DNA of 64,000 nucleotides from Uranotaenia lowii. Lineage: Eukaryota > Arthropoda > Insecta > Diptera > Culicidae. A program made the translations under genes and the position numbers. Positions 45,115 to 56,352 of this stretch are shown here, piece by piece. The notes beneath the pieces are model-generated. The model did not search any database. It was not told the origin of the DNA and worked only from the letters and a program-made list of their open reading frames with translations. The stretch lies in assembly GCF_029784155.1 (NCBI RefSeq), contig NC_073693.1, positions 223,153,094 to 223,217,093 on the forward strand, given 5' to 3'. Numbering within the stretch: the stretch's first letter is position 1; every line of letters begins with the position of its first letter.

Positions 45115-46035
45115 AACAATTGAACTATATAAAAGTCTTACCTCTTTTTTATGAGTATTTCCGCTAGCGTTGCACTAGATGATTTATTTATCGTCGTTGG
45201 CGATTTCAACCTGCCAAATTTGAATTGGAATCAGTGGACTTTTTGTAACGACAATGTTTTTCTCTTACCGGAAAGCCTAAACGATTTCGAGTCAATATTT
45301 GTTGCTGATCTCACGGCTTCTGGTCTTCTTCAAGTTTATAATACTCCGAACGAAAACAATCGATTTCTCGATCTTGTTTTTGTTAACGAAACCTCCGACT
45401 GTCAAATGTCGTTTGCCTAACGGCATCAATGGAACAAGAGGTAAGAATGCTCAAGCAATTAAATTGGAAATTAATTGATGAAAGCGCTGTTTAACATGAA
45501 CTAAGCAGAATCGAATGGCCAGAAATTCTCATAACGACTGATACTAATGCCAGAAATATGGGCTATTACATTAACGAAATGATTTATACCGCTCAATAAT
45601 TGAAATCAGTCGGTACTTTTCAAAATATTTGCATTGATGGTATGCCAGGGATAGGCTTTGAAAATTATAATGTGCTGATTTTCTACAAAATGTTATACGA
45701 AATTTGTTCTGCCCATGCACCCGTCATAACATTTATCAGTGATAACATTGCGCACATTTTCAGAGCGGGAATTTCCCGGATGGTTTGATAGAAATCTCAT
45801 TGCTTTGTACAAACAGAAAAAGAAGTCATACAATCGAATGAAGAGAAGCCATTTACAGGATGATCAAGAAAATTACAAAGTGATCTTCGGCCTCTTCAAA
45901 GAGGCCCACCGAGAGGCTTACTCGGCTTACATTGCGAGAGTCGAACGGGAAATTAAGTCCAACCCAGGCTTCCGAAAAGTACTGGCGAACGACAGTATTC
46001 TTGCGAACCTCGCACGTGCACATCGATGAAAGCTT
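45115..46035 (+). pseudogene. LINE endonuclease C-terminus and linker fragment
   Basis: SISASVALDDLFIVVGDFNL followed by PNLNW carries the GDFN motif of the apurinic-like endonuclease of Jockey/CR1-type LINEs. NENNRFLDLVFVNE is the usual follow-on. After a decayed stretch (FENYNVLIFYKMLYEICSAH) comes the linker FPGWFDRNLIALYKQKKKSY and AHREAYSAYIARVEREIKSN. The copy stops before the reverse transcriptase. It starts right at the end of the foldback element, with no LINE sequence seen on the far side, so whether the foldback inserted into it is open. It is frameshifted and 5'- and 3'-truncated. Confidence 0.85.
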
Positions 46036-46374
46036 CCCGAATATTTCTTCCCCGACAGTTTTAAAAGAAACTATCGTGCGATGTACATCCATGCCTTGTT
46101 TTACCTCATGCGAGAGTTTGTTCGTGGGTATGAAATTTTTTTAAGCTCCGTGACAGTTTTGGGAAAATCTTCGTGACAGTTTTCAATGCGTTGAATTTCG
46201 CATGACAGTACTTCTTACTCCGTCCAACTGTAGCCGAGATTCGCTCGGGCCGAGTTAATTTCGAACGAACGTATTTTCCTTTTGCTTGAAGCTACTGCGG
46301 GTGGTGATCACCCCAATCACCCTCCCCACCCCTTTCCGCCTAACCTGCACCGGCACCAGACACCGCGTTACACG

Positions 46375-46452
46375 CCGATCGTATGCTGCTGCTCGGTGCG
46401 AATAGATGGCTCGTTCGATCTACTCGATCCGAGCAGCAGCGTATACGATCGG
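46375..46452. ncRNA. Hairpin with 22-bp stem, possible small-RNA precursor
   Basis: CCGATCGTATGCTGCTGCTC plus GG (46375-46396) pairs with CCGAGCAGCAGCGTATACGA plus TCGG (46429-46452). The stem is 22 bp with a single 2-base bulge, and the loop is 32 bases. Length and near-perfect pairing fit a microRNA-like precursor, but CTG/CAG-rich palindromes also arise by chance duplication. Confidence 0.35.
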
Positions 46453-46754
46453 GCATGGGTACGGTATGAGCACGACAGTCACCCGTGACAGTCCTGCCCA
46501 AAACTATCACGCCCTGCAGCCGACAGTTGGATGAAATTATTCTCGCACGTGTGCGATGTAGCCGAAGCTTTTCGATTCGTTACCGACGGTACAGCAGCAA
46601 ACCGAGTGGTAAGGAAAACCGAGACAGTTTGTTCGACAAGGAAAAGGCTGTCATAGCAAAGCTGTACTTTTCGGAATTTAGGACTTCTGAACGAACATAA
46701 CAAATCTTAACAAGTAGCATAGAATGTTTTTATGCGTCAATCGATTTGACCTAT

Positions 46755-46872
46755 CGTGCTTTGTTACGAACTTCTTGCTAACTTTTTGGTTCCATGAGGA
46801 ACTCCTAACTTACTTTTTGATTCCATGCGGATCTTCTTACGAACTTTTCGGTTCCAAGCGGAACTTCTATGG
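46755..46872 (+). repeat. Three imperfect tandem units of about 35-45 bp
   Basis: Each unit has the order GAACTTCTT, (C)TAACTT or CGAACTT, TTTTTGGTTCCATG or TTTTCGGTTCCAAG, then GGAACT. The copies lie at about 46766-46805, 46806-46845 and 46846-46872. Confidence 0.6.
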
Positions 46873-47220
46873 AATTTCAATGCGAATAGAGTTGTGTCAA
46901 AAATTTTCAAATGGTTTGTTTACATTCTTCAGGAAACTTTTTCGAAGGCATTCTCAACTCGATACATCTGGAAATGAGGATGACGGGACCCAAAATGAAT
47001 ATCGATGAAGACCTTATCAAAAATTTAAAATTATGCTTTCAAAATTGGGCAAACATATGCAGCAATAAATCTTATTATGGAAATTTTTTGACAAATGATG
47101 GAAAAATATTAACTTACTTATCTTGGATGTTACTAAAAAAAAAAAATCAAGAATGGAAAAATCAGAAATCGTTGCCAGTCCTTGTGGTCAGTTTCTCTAC
47201 GAATAATTAAAGATTTAGTC

Positions 47221-49673
47221 ATTTATTCATTTTCATGTTTGAAGCTTTTCAACTTTTACATATCCACTTTTACATATGCCTTCGAGTTTCGATGTCCAAT
47301 ATTTTGTTCTCTCTTCGAAGGCAGCAACATCAGCAACAGCTAAATCGACTGGTAAACCCGGAAGATCATAACCACTAACCAAGGGCAGCTTTTCTCAGCA
47401 GAAGCATTTAAATCATCGCATTGATGGACAATCTTGAATCCGATCGAATTTATTATGTAATCAATGTTTTGCATACAACACGAGGATTTCCACCAGGGAC
47501 TGCTAAAAAGTATTGAACAATCTACAAACTGGATGATAAATTACATGGATTTTTGTTTTTGGTTTCAACTCAAAGAACAGCGGCGTATTGAATACCCACA
47601 TACCTATTAAGGTATTTTTCTTCTATTTCAAACCGCAACCTGAAAGAAATGTTTTACATTGATTGAATATCAAATATCACGGAAACAAAATTAAAATTTA
47701 CGTAGCAAATTTTGAAAGTAAGTTTTACAATTGTAAAAAGCCGAAGCATCATAAAGAAATACAAATTGAGTGCTCCAGATCTGAAACTGGGAAAAACTTG
47801 ATCAATTATTTTTTCTACTATTATTTTTTTATTCAAAGCACTATACAATGGCTGAGAAGCCTTCTATTCAGCTTTGAATATGGAACTTGAAAGTATCGAT
47901 AAGAACATAAATTTTAAGCTGTAAAGAATTCTATACAGCCCTCGAGCAAGATTGAGTAAGCTTTTAAGAGCATGTTTTATGGAACTTTTGGTTACTTTGG
48001 TTGTGCCTCATCGATGAATTTTTTTTATCGATGATACTTTTCACTGCCATCCTTGAGGCATTTGTATCGAGACTCAAGTCAGTGATTTTACAAACGTGTA
48101 CGTTTAAAACACTTACACCAAAAAATACCAATCCAGTTAACTTATACTTCTAAAACATTATAAAATATCAATTATTTATAGCAGGGATGATTGTTTTATC
48201 TCCGTTCTTTTCATTCAGTTACTTTATAAAAATAGTAAAGATTGTTTATTTCGTGCATTACGATGCCAAATTTTTAACCAGTTTTTTAAACCTAAATTAA
48301 AGAAATGCAAAAAAATTATGCTAAAAGCATTGTCAAACATGATTTTTTATATAGTTTCCATTCGAACTTGAAACAAAGACTAGAGAACTAATAACAGCGT
48401 TTGCAAACTCATTCTTCGATAAAACCTATACTTCTATTAGTAATCTTTCGTGAGTTTGAAACACATATATGGAAGATAGCGGTCTTCAATTGGCGGAACC
48501 AAAAAATAATTATATTTCGCTTGCTTTATCAGCATTTAGCGGCAAAATTGAACCGCTAACAAAAAGTTAACGGACTAATTAGCGATAAGCGGATTAGCGC
48601 TTTTGTGCCGAACTCTGAAACCTTATATTAAAAACACTTATTAACTTTAATCAGATCAAAATACACGACCAGCCGAGTGGACACTTAGAAGAAAAAGACA
48701 TTTATTCGGTAGTTTAATTTAATTTATGAGAGAGGCTTGCTTGATTATTCGGTAAGAAAGCGTAATTAAAAACAGCAGAACTAGCTGATTTTTAGTCCTT
48801 GAAAAAGATCCAATAAGGATCGAAATGTTGAAAATGTGATTCAATGTAGTTGAGTTTTCTACCACAAAAAATAAGATTTATAAAATAACAAACGCATTAT
48901 TTTTAACAACTATTCAAAAGTAGCTTTTTTTATTTTAATCTTTAAGGGTCGGTAACTTAGATTTATGTTAAACTGGAAATTCTCATTTAAAGACTTTGAA
49001 ATTCAAGCGTCTATCGATGATGAATTTAAAAAATGCCTTTGGTTTGCTAAAGTTAAACATTGACAAGGAGTTTGATATAAAATCTTTAAAATGAAATTAA
49101 TATAACAATCATTTTATAAGAACCATATTTTTACAGTACCAAAACTGTGATGAAAGTAGTAAATGTATACGATTTTAAAAAAAATATCATGTTTGATTTT
49201 TGAAAATGTTATTTCTATGCTTAACCCTTCGTTTCATTAAGTAACACATTTGCAACAATTAATGTATGGAAAAAGTAAAAAATCGTTTTTTGTTTTAATT
49301 TTTTTTCTTTATTTACACATTATTTCCAGCCGTTTAAAATGATTTTTGAGGAAAAATAAAAAAACATGAAATGAAGGGTTTATAATACCATTAACCATAC
49401 TGTAAAATGTGATAACCTAAAATGTTTTTCGAAAGAAAATAAAATTTAGATATTCTAGATTGATAGCTTGATATGCTTTTTTTCATTCTAATTCGATTCA
49501 GCCTTTATAACAAAACAACGAATCGTTAAAATGGCCGACCTCTTTAACCGACATCTGACAAAATATGTAATTGCTGATATGATCGCCGTCTCTAGCCGTC
49601 GTGTGTTCCAATGTTTTATTACGACAAAATCGCCAAACAGCAAACATTGAATATGGAAAACGCCTTAAGTTTT
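47221..49673. other. AT-rich stretch without a gene
   Basis: No gene or repeat pairs were recognised apart from the ribozyme-like motif at 48798-48830. Short frames (47654-47890, 49498-49686) are low complexity. Composition is strongly A/T. Confidence 0.4.
48798..48830 (+). ncRNA. Degenerate hammerhead-like motif
   Basis: CCTTGAAAAA, then GATCC-AATAA-GGATC, then GAAATGTT. A 5-bp stem followed by GAAA after a CUGANGA-like stretch is the layout of the minimal hammerhead motif found in Penelope-like retroelements. The first core strand is degenerate (CTTGAAAA in place of CTGANGA), so cleavage activity is unlikely. The surrounding sequence gives no Penelope protein. Confidence 0.3.
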
Positions 49674-51047
49674 TCAACAAAAACAAGATTATTTTTAAAA
49701 ATTTACTGAGTTAAAGTGAATAATATTGCTTCTACGAATTATTTGAATAGATAACTGCATTTTAAGGAGCTTTCCAGAACTCCAAAGGTTTTCAAAGGTT
49801 TTAAAAGGGGGTTTTTAGAGATGCTCCTCTAGTGTTAAGGAATTTGATATTTGTGCTATAAAACTTTATCAAACAGCTTGATTTCTTCATTAAAATTCAT
49901 AAGAAAGATGCAAAATGATGAAACATAGATTTGAGGCTGAGTATGAATCCAAAAAGCAGGTTCGAACTCATAAATACTAATGGTTTTTAATAGTCATACA
50001 CTATTTCTTTAGTTTTAAGTCATAGATGGCACCACTATTTTGCCATTTAACTAAATACATGCCCATTTTCGAACATCCAGTATCAATCGGGGAGTGCTGG
50101 ATGATTTTGGTCAAGAAGTAAATACATGTACCGTGTGAACGCTTCGGAAATTCTAATATCTCTAAATCCAAAAAAAAAAATAGAATTGCATCAAGGTCAC
50201 TAAAAGTGAACGTTTTGGATCGATTATCAGAATTAAATTATACTTTTAAATGGAGCTTGATAGACCAGACGGCTAGCAGTATCATTGGTATGATTTGCAA
50301 TTGAATCGGAAGTTGAGATGAGAAGGAATTTTTGCGGTTGTACATTTTTGAGCCGGTGATTCTTATGCAAATCTGGAAAAGCTCTCTGCAGCGTGAACAA
50401 AACTGTGATGGGAAAATACCTCAAAATGATGAATATGGGCCTAAATAAACCTTTAATATCAATATTGAAACTAAATTTGGTTTTAACTGCAAGCTAGTGC
50501 TGCCATCTACGACTTGAAACTGGAAAAAGTGTGGTTTACTGAAAAAAATCAAAGTTTTTGATTTCCAACCTATGTTTTTCTGATTCAAAATAAATTCCGA
50601 ACGTTTGTTTCATCATTTCACGTCATTTTAATTAAGAAAGTAAGTAGTTTGGTAAAGAATTACAGCTCAAATATCAAATTCCTTAACACTAGAGGAGCAT
50701 CTCTTTGAAAACCTTTGAAAACCTTTGGAATTCTGAAAAATTCCTCAAAATGCAGTTTCAAATTCAGTTCAAATAATTCGTAGAAGCATTATTATTCACT
50801 TTTACACAGTAAATTTTTAAAAATAATCTTGTTTTTGTTGAAAAACTCAAGTAGTGCTATTCTTAATTCGCACCCCTTTTTTTACATTTTTGGTCCTCAA
50901 CGCCAATTTCCAAAAAAAGTAAACTTATGCTTGATTTATCCGTAAAGCAAATCAGAACAAACTGTGGAAGAAAATTTTCGTGATTTTCAATCATTCATAT
51001 TTGAATAAGCAAAACACATAGTGGTGCTATTCTTATTTCGCTCACTG
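49674..51047. repeat. Family C repeat, two copies in inverted orientation
   Basis: 49674-50060 is the reverse complement of 50480-50870 (for example AGATGCTCCTCTAGTGTTAA against TTAACACTAGAGGAGCATCT). 50130-50330 is the reverse complement of 13470-13660. The right end is GCTATTCTTATTTCGCTCAC then TG, followed by TA, giving a terminus CAGTGAGCGAAATAAGAATA typical of Tc1/mariner ends. The result is a 1.37-kb palindromic composite. Confidence 0.75.
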
Positions 51048-51049
51048 TA

Positions 51050-52496
51050 TTTTTTTTTTCTTCAAAAACGTCAATAAATCTTTCAAAAAACAATTTCCTA
51101 ATTATTTTCCTTTTTCTTAATAGCACCAAGTTGATAGCATTTTACGAAGGAACTCGCAGAGCTGCTATTTTTTCGAACACCAATGTATATTTTTATTTTT
51201 CCAAATAGTACATAGAAAAAAGAAAAAATCAGTTTGTTCATGTTTATATGAAATTTTATATAATTTTAGGGCTCTTTTCATTCGAAAGAATTTAACTCGT
51301 CTAAATAACATTAATTTTATAGGATATATAAACTTCGTGAATACCGCTTGAAGCTCAAAAAAAAAAAAATCAGAATTAGCTGTATAAAAATTCTTGGAAG
51401 ATTTCTGCCAAATAGTTGACTCAAAAGATATCCTAGATTTTCAAGTACTTTTTCATCCGCAGAATAAGCGTTCTTCCCATCGAATTGTATTAACCAGTCT
51501 TAAACTAAGCATTTATAAGTTCAAAGCCGAACTTGATGAGTGCGCTTGTCGAGTGCTAATGCACAAACTGGTCCTCCTAACTATAACGGATCGCCAACAT
51601 CTTGCCGGAGTTCCCAGAAGCTTTCCCACATCCCTGGGGATATAATGTCTTCGAAGAGCAATCCCAGAAAAAATAATAACTTCATGATCATAACCGCCAT
51701 CAAAGAGAAATCATAGCTAGGTTCTTCTTTCCTTCTAGACTAGCCAAGCTAGACCCTGGGATCTGTGCAAATACTCATGAGCAAGCACGCGTGGAGACGG
51801 GAAAGAATGAAGGAAAAATAAAAAGTTTAATGGCAAATGCGTATAATCCAGTTTTAATTATACTCCACGAGATACGAGCCGAAGATACTGCTGGTGCTAA
51901 TTTGAGGTAAATTGCTCGTCATATGTCATGCTGAAAATAAATTGATATTGTCCACCAGAAGATAATCAAATTACTGTTAAGGCTAAGAATAGGAAAGAAT
52001 GAAAAATTTTTACGGTTGGAATTGAATATCATGACTTCATTTAAGAGAACTTCATCAAAATGTTGTTCTTATTTAAAAAAAAAAATCTAAACCCTAAGGT
52101 TTATTAAATAATACCGAGGTGTAATACACGTCGAACACGTGTTTTACAACCTACGTGGTCGTGCATTTGTGTAATACAGCATCATAAATCGTTTATCTGT
52201 TGCTTCAGCAGCAGCAGATTCATTGCACCTCATAAATCTCAATGATGCTAATTATCAATGAAAAGAAAAATCTATTTTAAACTACCCCAGCACTGGTTGA
52301 TTCATCACACGTCCGATTGACTGGCGTGGGTTGGTTTCAATTTCACATGTACACATGTTATCTTCTAGTGTATATTTATAGCGTTGAATCTACCGATTGA
52401 GCATTACATTAGCACGTTTACGTTTTGGTGAACAATATCCGGCTCACTCTTTTGAGACCGGTGAAAAAATCTACCGGCTGTCAATTCTGCAACAAT
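51050..52496. other. No gene recognised upstream of the tRNA gene
   Basis: The stretch is AT-rich except for 51430-51640, where an 83-codon frame (51394-51645) has mixed composition (FKAELDECACRVLMHKLVLL) but no known domain. 52100-52260 has a palindromic phrase around AACACGTGTT and several CATAAA/TAAT motifs, which could bind regulators. This is only an impression. Confidence 0.35.
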
Positions 52497-52568
52497 TCCT
52501 CGATAGTATAGAGGTCAGTATCCCCGCCTGTCACGCGGGAGACCGGGGTTCGATTCCCCGTCGGGGAG
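52497..52568 (+). tRNA. tRNA-Asp (anticodon GTC)
   Basis: The 72 bases fold as a complete cloverleaf: acceptor TCCTCGA with TCGGGGA and discriminator G, D arm GTAT/GTAT, anticodon stem CCCGC/GCGGG with loop CTGTCAC (GTC), and T arm GGGGT-TCGATTC. There is no intron. The internal B box GGTTCGATTCC is perfect. Compared with the copy at 59629, the D loop reads AGAGGTCA in place of AGTGGTTA, which keeps the conserved GG. A TTTT terminator follows at about 52574-52577. CCA is not encoded, as normal in eukaryotes. Its job is to carry aspartate to the ribosome. Confidence 0.95.
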
Positions 52569-53656
52569 GAGTATATTTTGCAGAATAATTTGATACCCTT
52601 TAGCTTTATGCTTTGAAAAGGGACGGAACATTTATTTTATTACCCATATATTCAGTCAAAAATGTACCTGTGATGAAAAATCAATCACTAATTTTATTTT
52701 CAATTTTTTCTTCTGATGGAACAAAAAATTAAAAAAACAACAATTTTGATAACGACATCGATACTTCGACAATTTTCTCGTATTTAACCTTCCACGCTCA
52801 AGATTTTTGCAAGATCGCAAACAATTTTGACAATTTATCATGATCAATCAGCATGTTCTAGACCGCTGCAAAAATTGCCTTTTGGCATCCATGTTTTTCC
52901 GAGACTTTTTGAGTCACCAAGCATTTTCGCATATTAAATCATTCAGGAATTTCAGAAAAGCTTGAAATGAAGTTTGACTTCAATTTTTGGTTTTACATCT
53001 TATTCTTAAGTTTGACTTGTTGCTAACAGAAGGAGAAGCTAAATATTTCATTAAAAAGCTATTACCATTTTTAAATTTAAAAAACCAAATCCAATCAAAA
53101 GTATATAAAAATGGCACACTTTGCTTGCTAGAGCTTTCAATAATTTGATGAAATATTTTTGCAAGGAAATCAACAAATTTATTAGCTAGACAAAGCAGTT
53201 TTTTTTAACAATTATTGTTTTCCATACTTGCAGCGGTCTGATGTGCATATGCAAAATTATATAATCTAGTGAGATGTAAAAAAGGATAATGGAGGCGAAA
53301 AATTTTATCTCCGAAATTACAATAAATTTTCCGTGAGAACTACTAAATTTACGTAGTATTTCACTTCAACCATCGTACTTCCAGAGACAAAAGTACGTTC
53401 TTTAACTAATTGTTCTTCAAGCTCTGATATATGTAGATCGATTTCGCGAGCCATAAAATGCAACAAAAGTTTTATTAGAAACATGGATCAGTCAGTTTGA
53501 TATTTTTTTTTTGAAATTTAGTAAACCAGTTAAACCGTACACGAAATATCGACGAAATGCAAAAAAATCACAAATTGCGAATATCTCACCGCACTCCGCA
53601 GTAAACTCGTATCGTATAAAAATTTTCTACAAACTTGTTCCTTATTATTTTAAAAA
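52569..53656. other. AT-rich stretch between tRNA and transposon nest
   Basis: I see no gene. The only notable point is the terminator T-run just after the tRNA gene. The remainder is A/T-rich with no repeat partner in the window. Confidence 0.4.
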
Positions 53657-54153
53657 TACACGAAAAATAATAAAAAGGTAGAATTTACCGAAAAAGCAAG
53701 GTGAACACTCGTGGAAGCCGACAAGGTAACTTCTACCTTTTCGAGGTGAAACTCACCTCACCGCGAGTTGAAGTTTACCTGAATCGAGCTGGAAAAAGGT
53801 ACAATTTACCGAGAAAAAAGTTGAATCCTAAAATGGTAAATCTTATCTCGTAGCAAGGTGAAGTTGACCTGGATTGAGCTACACAAAACGGTACAATTCC
53901 TCTCGAAAAAAAAGTACCTATTTGCCGAAATTGAGGTTAAGCTGTTTTGTCATTCAGGAACAAGTTTTGCTTCGTGCGCAATATGCGAAAATCGGAACAG
54001 AATGGAAAGTGTTTTCTTTCATTATCAGATATCAATTAGTTATGCGGGTTCTCGTCATAATAAAGGGTGATGCGGTTAAAATTGGGTCAATATCAACTTC
54101 ACGTATTTCTTTCAGTTTTGCATTTAAAAACCTTAATACCCCTCATTTTTAAA

Positions 54154-54171
54154 GTGTGTGTGTGTGTGTGT
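54154..54171 (+). repeat. (GT)9 microsatellite
   Basis: Nine uninterrupted GT units inside the mariner 5' region, 50 bp before the transposase ATG. Confidence 0.95.
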
Positions 54172-54220
54172 AGAATGTTGCTCTTATTTTGATTTTGTAA
54201 TTCACTCTTCAGTTGTCAAA

Positions 54221-54955
54221 ATGCCGTCCAAGGAAGAAGAGCAGCGTATCAAAATTTTGCTCGCGCATCGCGAAAATCCGAACTACTTGCACGCAAAGCT
54301 GGCAAAATCGCTAAAAGTTGCCAAATCAACCGTTACAAATGTAATTAAAGTGTTTGGAGAACGTTTGTCGACAGCCAAGAAGACTGGATCGGGGGGAAAT
54401 CGAAAACCGGAAGCCGCTGAGACGACAAACAGAGTTGCCGGTAGTTTCAAGCGTAACCCCAACCTCCCTCTCCGAGATGCCGCAAATAAGCAGGGTGTTT
54501 CGTCTACAACCGTGCATCGAGCCAAAAAACGAACCGGACTATCGACTTATAAGAAAGTAGTGACTCCAAATCGCGATGATAAACAAAATACGACGGCCAA
54601 AGCGCGATCCCGGAGGCTGTACACGACGATGCTGTTGAAGTTTGACTGCGAGGTAATGGACGACGAAACCTACGTCAAAGCCGACTACAAGCAGCTTCTG
54701 GGACAGGAGTTTTATATGGCAAAAGGGAGGGGAAAGGTAGCAGATATTTTCAAGCACATGAAACTGTCAAAGTTCGCGAAGAAATATCTGGTTTGGCAAG
54801 CCATCTGTACCTGTAGCTTGAAAAGCAGCATTTTCATAGCTTCCGGGACTGTCAACCAAGAAATTTACGTGAAAGAGTGTTTGAATAAACGTCTGCTGCC
54901 TTTCCTGAAGAAACACGGTTGTTCCGTACTGTTTTGGCCGGATTTGGCATCTTGA
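54221..54955 (+). pseudogene. Mariner transposase, C-terminally broken
   Basis: The frame would encode the enzyme that excises the element and inserts it at TA sites in the nucleus. The ATG at 54221 (MPSKEEEQRIKILLAHRENP) is preferred over 54158, because the latter starts in the GT repeat and Cys-rich leader. The first helix-turn-helix covers about residues 20-48 (YLHAKLAKSLKVAKSTVTNV) and the second about 80-110 (LPLRDAANKQGVSSTTVHRA). The first catalytic Asp is in MDDETYVKADY (residues 146-156), and the second is residue 241 in LFWPDLAS. Stops TGA and TAG follow directly where CHY is usual, and the frame then reads on as IKAMEWYAANN. At about 55000 a deletion of some 70-80 bp has removed the third catalytic Glu (PELRPIEKYW region). 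244 residues remain of about 340 expected. Confidence 0.9.
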
Positions 54956-56352
54956 CATTAGGGTATTAAGGCCATGGAGTGGTACGCCGCCAACAACGGG
55001 CTATTGTCAAGTGGAACCTAAAGAAGACCAAAAAAACTGCTAAGAACGAGCAGCAGTTCAAGGCAAAACTGGCTTTCTGCGGCGAAGAAGGTGGACAAGG
55101 TGGCTGTAGAAAATCTGATGGCAGGGGTTAAGCGTAGGGCCCAGCAATTCGGATTTGGAAACACGGAAGCCTAACTGAATATTTTTTCCTGAACTTTATA
55201 CTAATTAATCTTGAAAAAGAAATATAATTTGATTTCTTAAATAAACGATTTCACCAACACGCTTTTTCCTTGACCAAATTTTGACCGTATCACCCTTTAC
55301 TTTGCTTTTGTTTCAGATTGGCGCACAGAGATTCGAGGTGTATTCCACACGATCCTCCAGGTATCATTCCAGAAAAGACGGACCTGACCCGATTAGCCGA
55401 GCAGAGGAGGGCATGGATGAGTAAATGGTGGATCGGAAGAACGCAAAGCTGAATTGCTACGAGCCAGGCTTAAAAAGGACTTGACTGAACATTTTTTTTT
55501 GAAACGGCGATACATTCCAACAATAAATATAAGATTGAAATCACTGTTTATGTAAAGTAAAATCAATTTTTTAATGAACATGGTTTTTGTTTTATTTTTA
55601 TTGAAGAGACCAACCAAACCAACAAGCATTTACCTTTAAAATCAGTGAATGGGAAAACGGTATTATTTACTTTTTTTGTTTGGTGAATGCGAAAAAGGTA
55701 CAATTTACCTTTTTTCGAGGTAAATTAAATTAAAAGGTAAAATTTAACTTTTTGCTAGGTGAATGAGAAAAAGGTAAAAAAATCCACCTCACTTCTCGGT
55801 AAATTTTAACTTTTTTTTATTTTTCGTGTAAGTTCTGCAAGTCTGAGCTACATATATAGCAAAAAGAACGAACACGAAATTATTGTAACACATTCAACAG
55901 GGCTTAACTTTTTTACCATTGGGTAAAAATCAACCCAATTTTGCACACTTTCTCATTGATGTGTATTGCTTACATGCTGACAAACTCGAAGTCGTGTTTA
56001 TCGATTCAACAAAAATGGAGGTGAACCAACATGAGTCGAGAGAACAAATTCTTTCCAAACACCTGGAATTTCCTGAATTTTCGCACTGGCAGTTGGGAAA
56101 AATGTTGATGTTAACATTCTTTATTCAATCATCTCCAGAGTGTTGGAACGGTTTCAGGAGTGGTTGACGTTGGACCACGGGAAAGGAACTGGGAGAAAAT
56201 CGGGACCAGAGAACAAAAAGACGGAAGGAAAGGTGAAGCGGATGATTAAAGCAAATCCCAACGCCTCAAGCCGTGATTTGGCTAAAAAGATCGCCATGTC
56301 GCAGAGCTACGTCCAGAATGCTAAGAAGAGAGCTGGACAACATATATACAAG

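Larger units (their letters stand above)
46036..47220. other. GC-richer unrecognised region with short repeats
   Basis: 46140-46700 is clearly GC-richer and has many GACAGT motifs (46150, 46175, 46204, 46474, 46488, 46521). It includes the hairpin at 46375-46452 and the tandem block at 46755-46872. Open frames of 68-99 codons occur on both strands. The one at 46911-47210 begins with real-looking sequence (MVCLHSSGNFFEGILNSIHL) but has no recognised domain. Confidence 0.35.
54063..55297 (+). mobile_element. Mariner (DD37E-like), nearly full length, with TIRs
   Basis: The ends AAGGGTGATGCGGTTAAAAT and, inverted, AAGGGTGATACGGTCAAAAT are flanked by TA at 54061-54062 and 55298-55299. The 28-bp TIRs match at about 25 positions. 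The transposase frame lies at 54221-54955 with a relic of its C-terminus to about 55175. A (GT)9 run at 54154-54171 sits in the 5' untranslated part. It is inserted into the TACACGAAAAATAA element, so it is the younger of the two. Confidence 0.9.
53657..55829. mobile_element. Element with TACACGAAAAATAA ends and GGTAAATTTACC motifs
   Basis: The left end TACACGAAAAATAATAAAAA followed by GGTAGAATTTACCG is matched in reverse complement at the right end (TACACGAAAAATAAAAAAAA, GTTAAAATTTACCG). If the first TA is the target duplication, the element runs 53659-55827. Near both ends the motif AAGGTA(C/A)AATTTACC recurs about every 100 bp (53672, 53793, 53886; 55693, 55734). A mariner of 1235 bp is inserted inside. 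Without it the element is about 940 bp and encodes nothing I recognise, though 55305-55480 is GC-richer and could be a relic of a gene segment. Confidence 0.7.
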
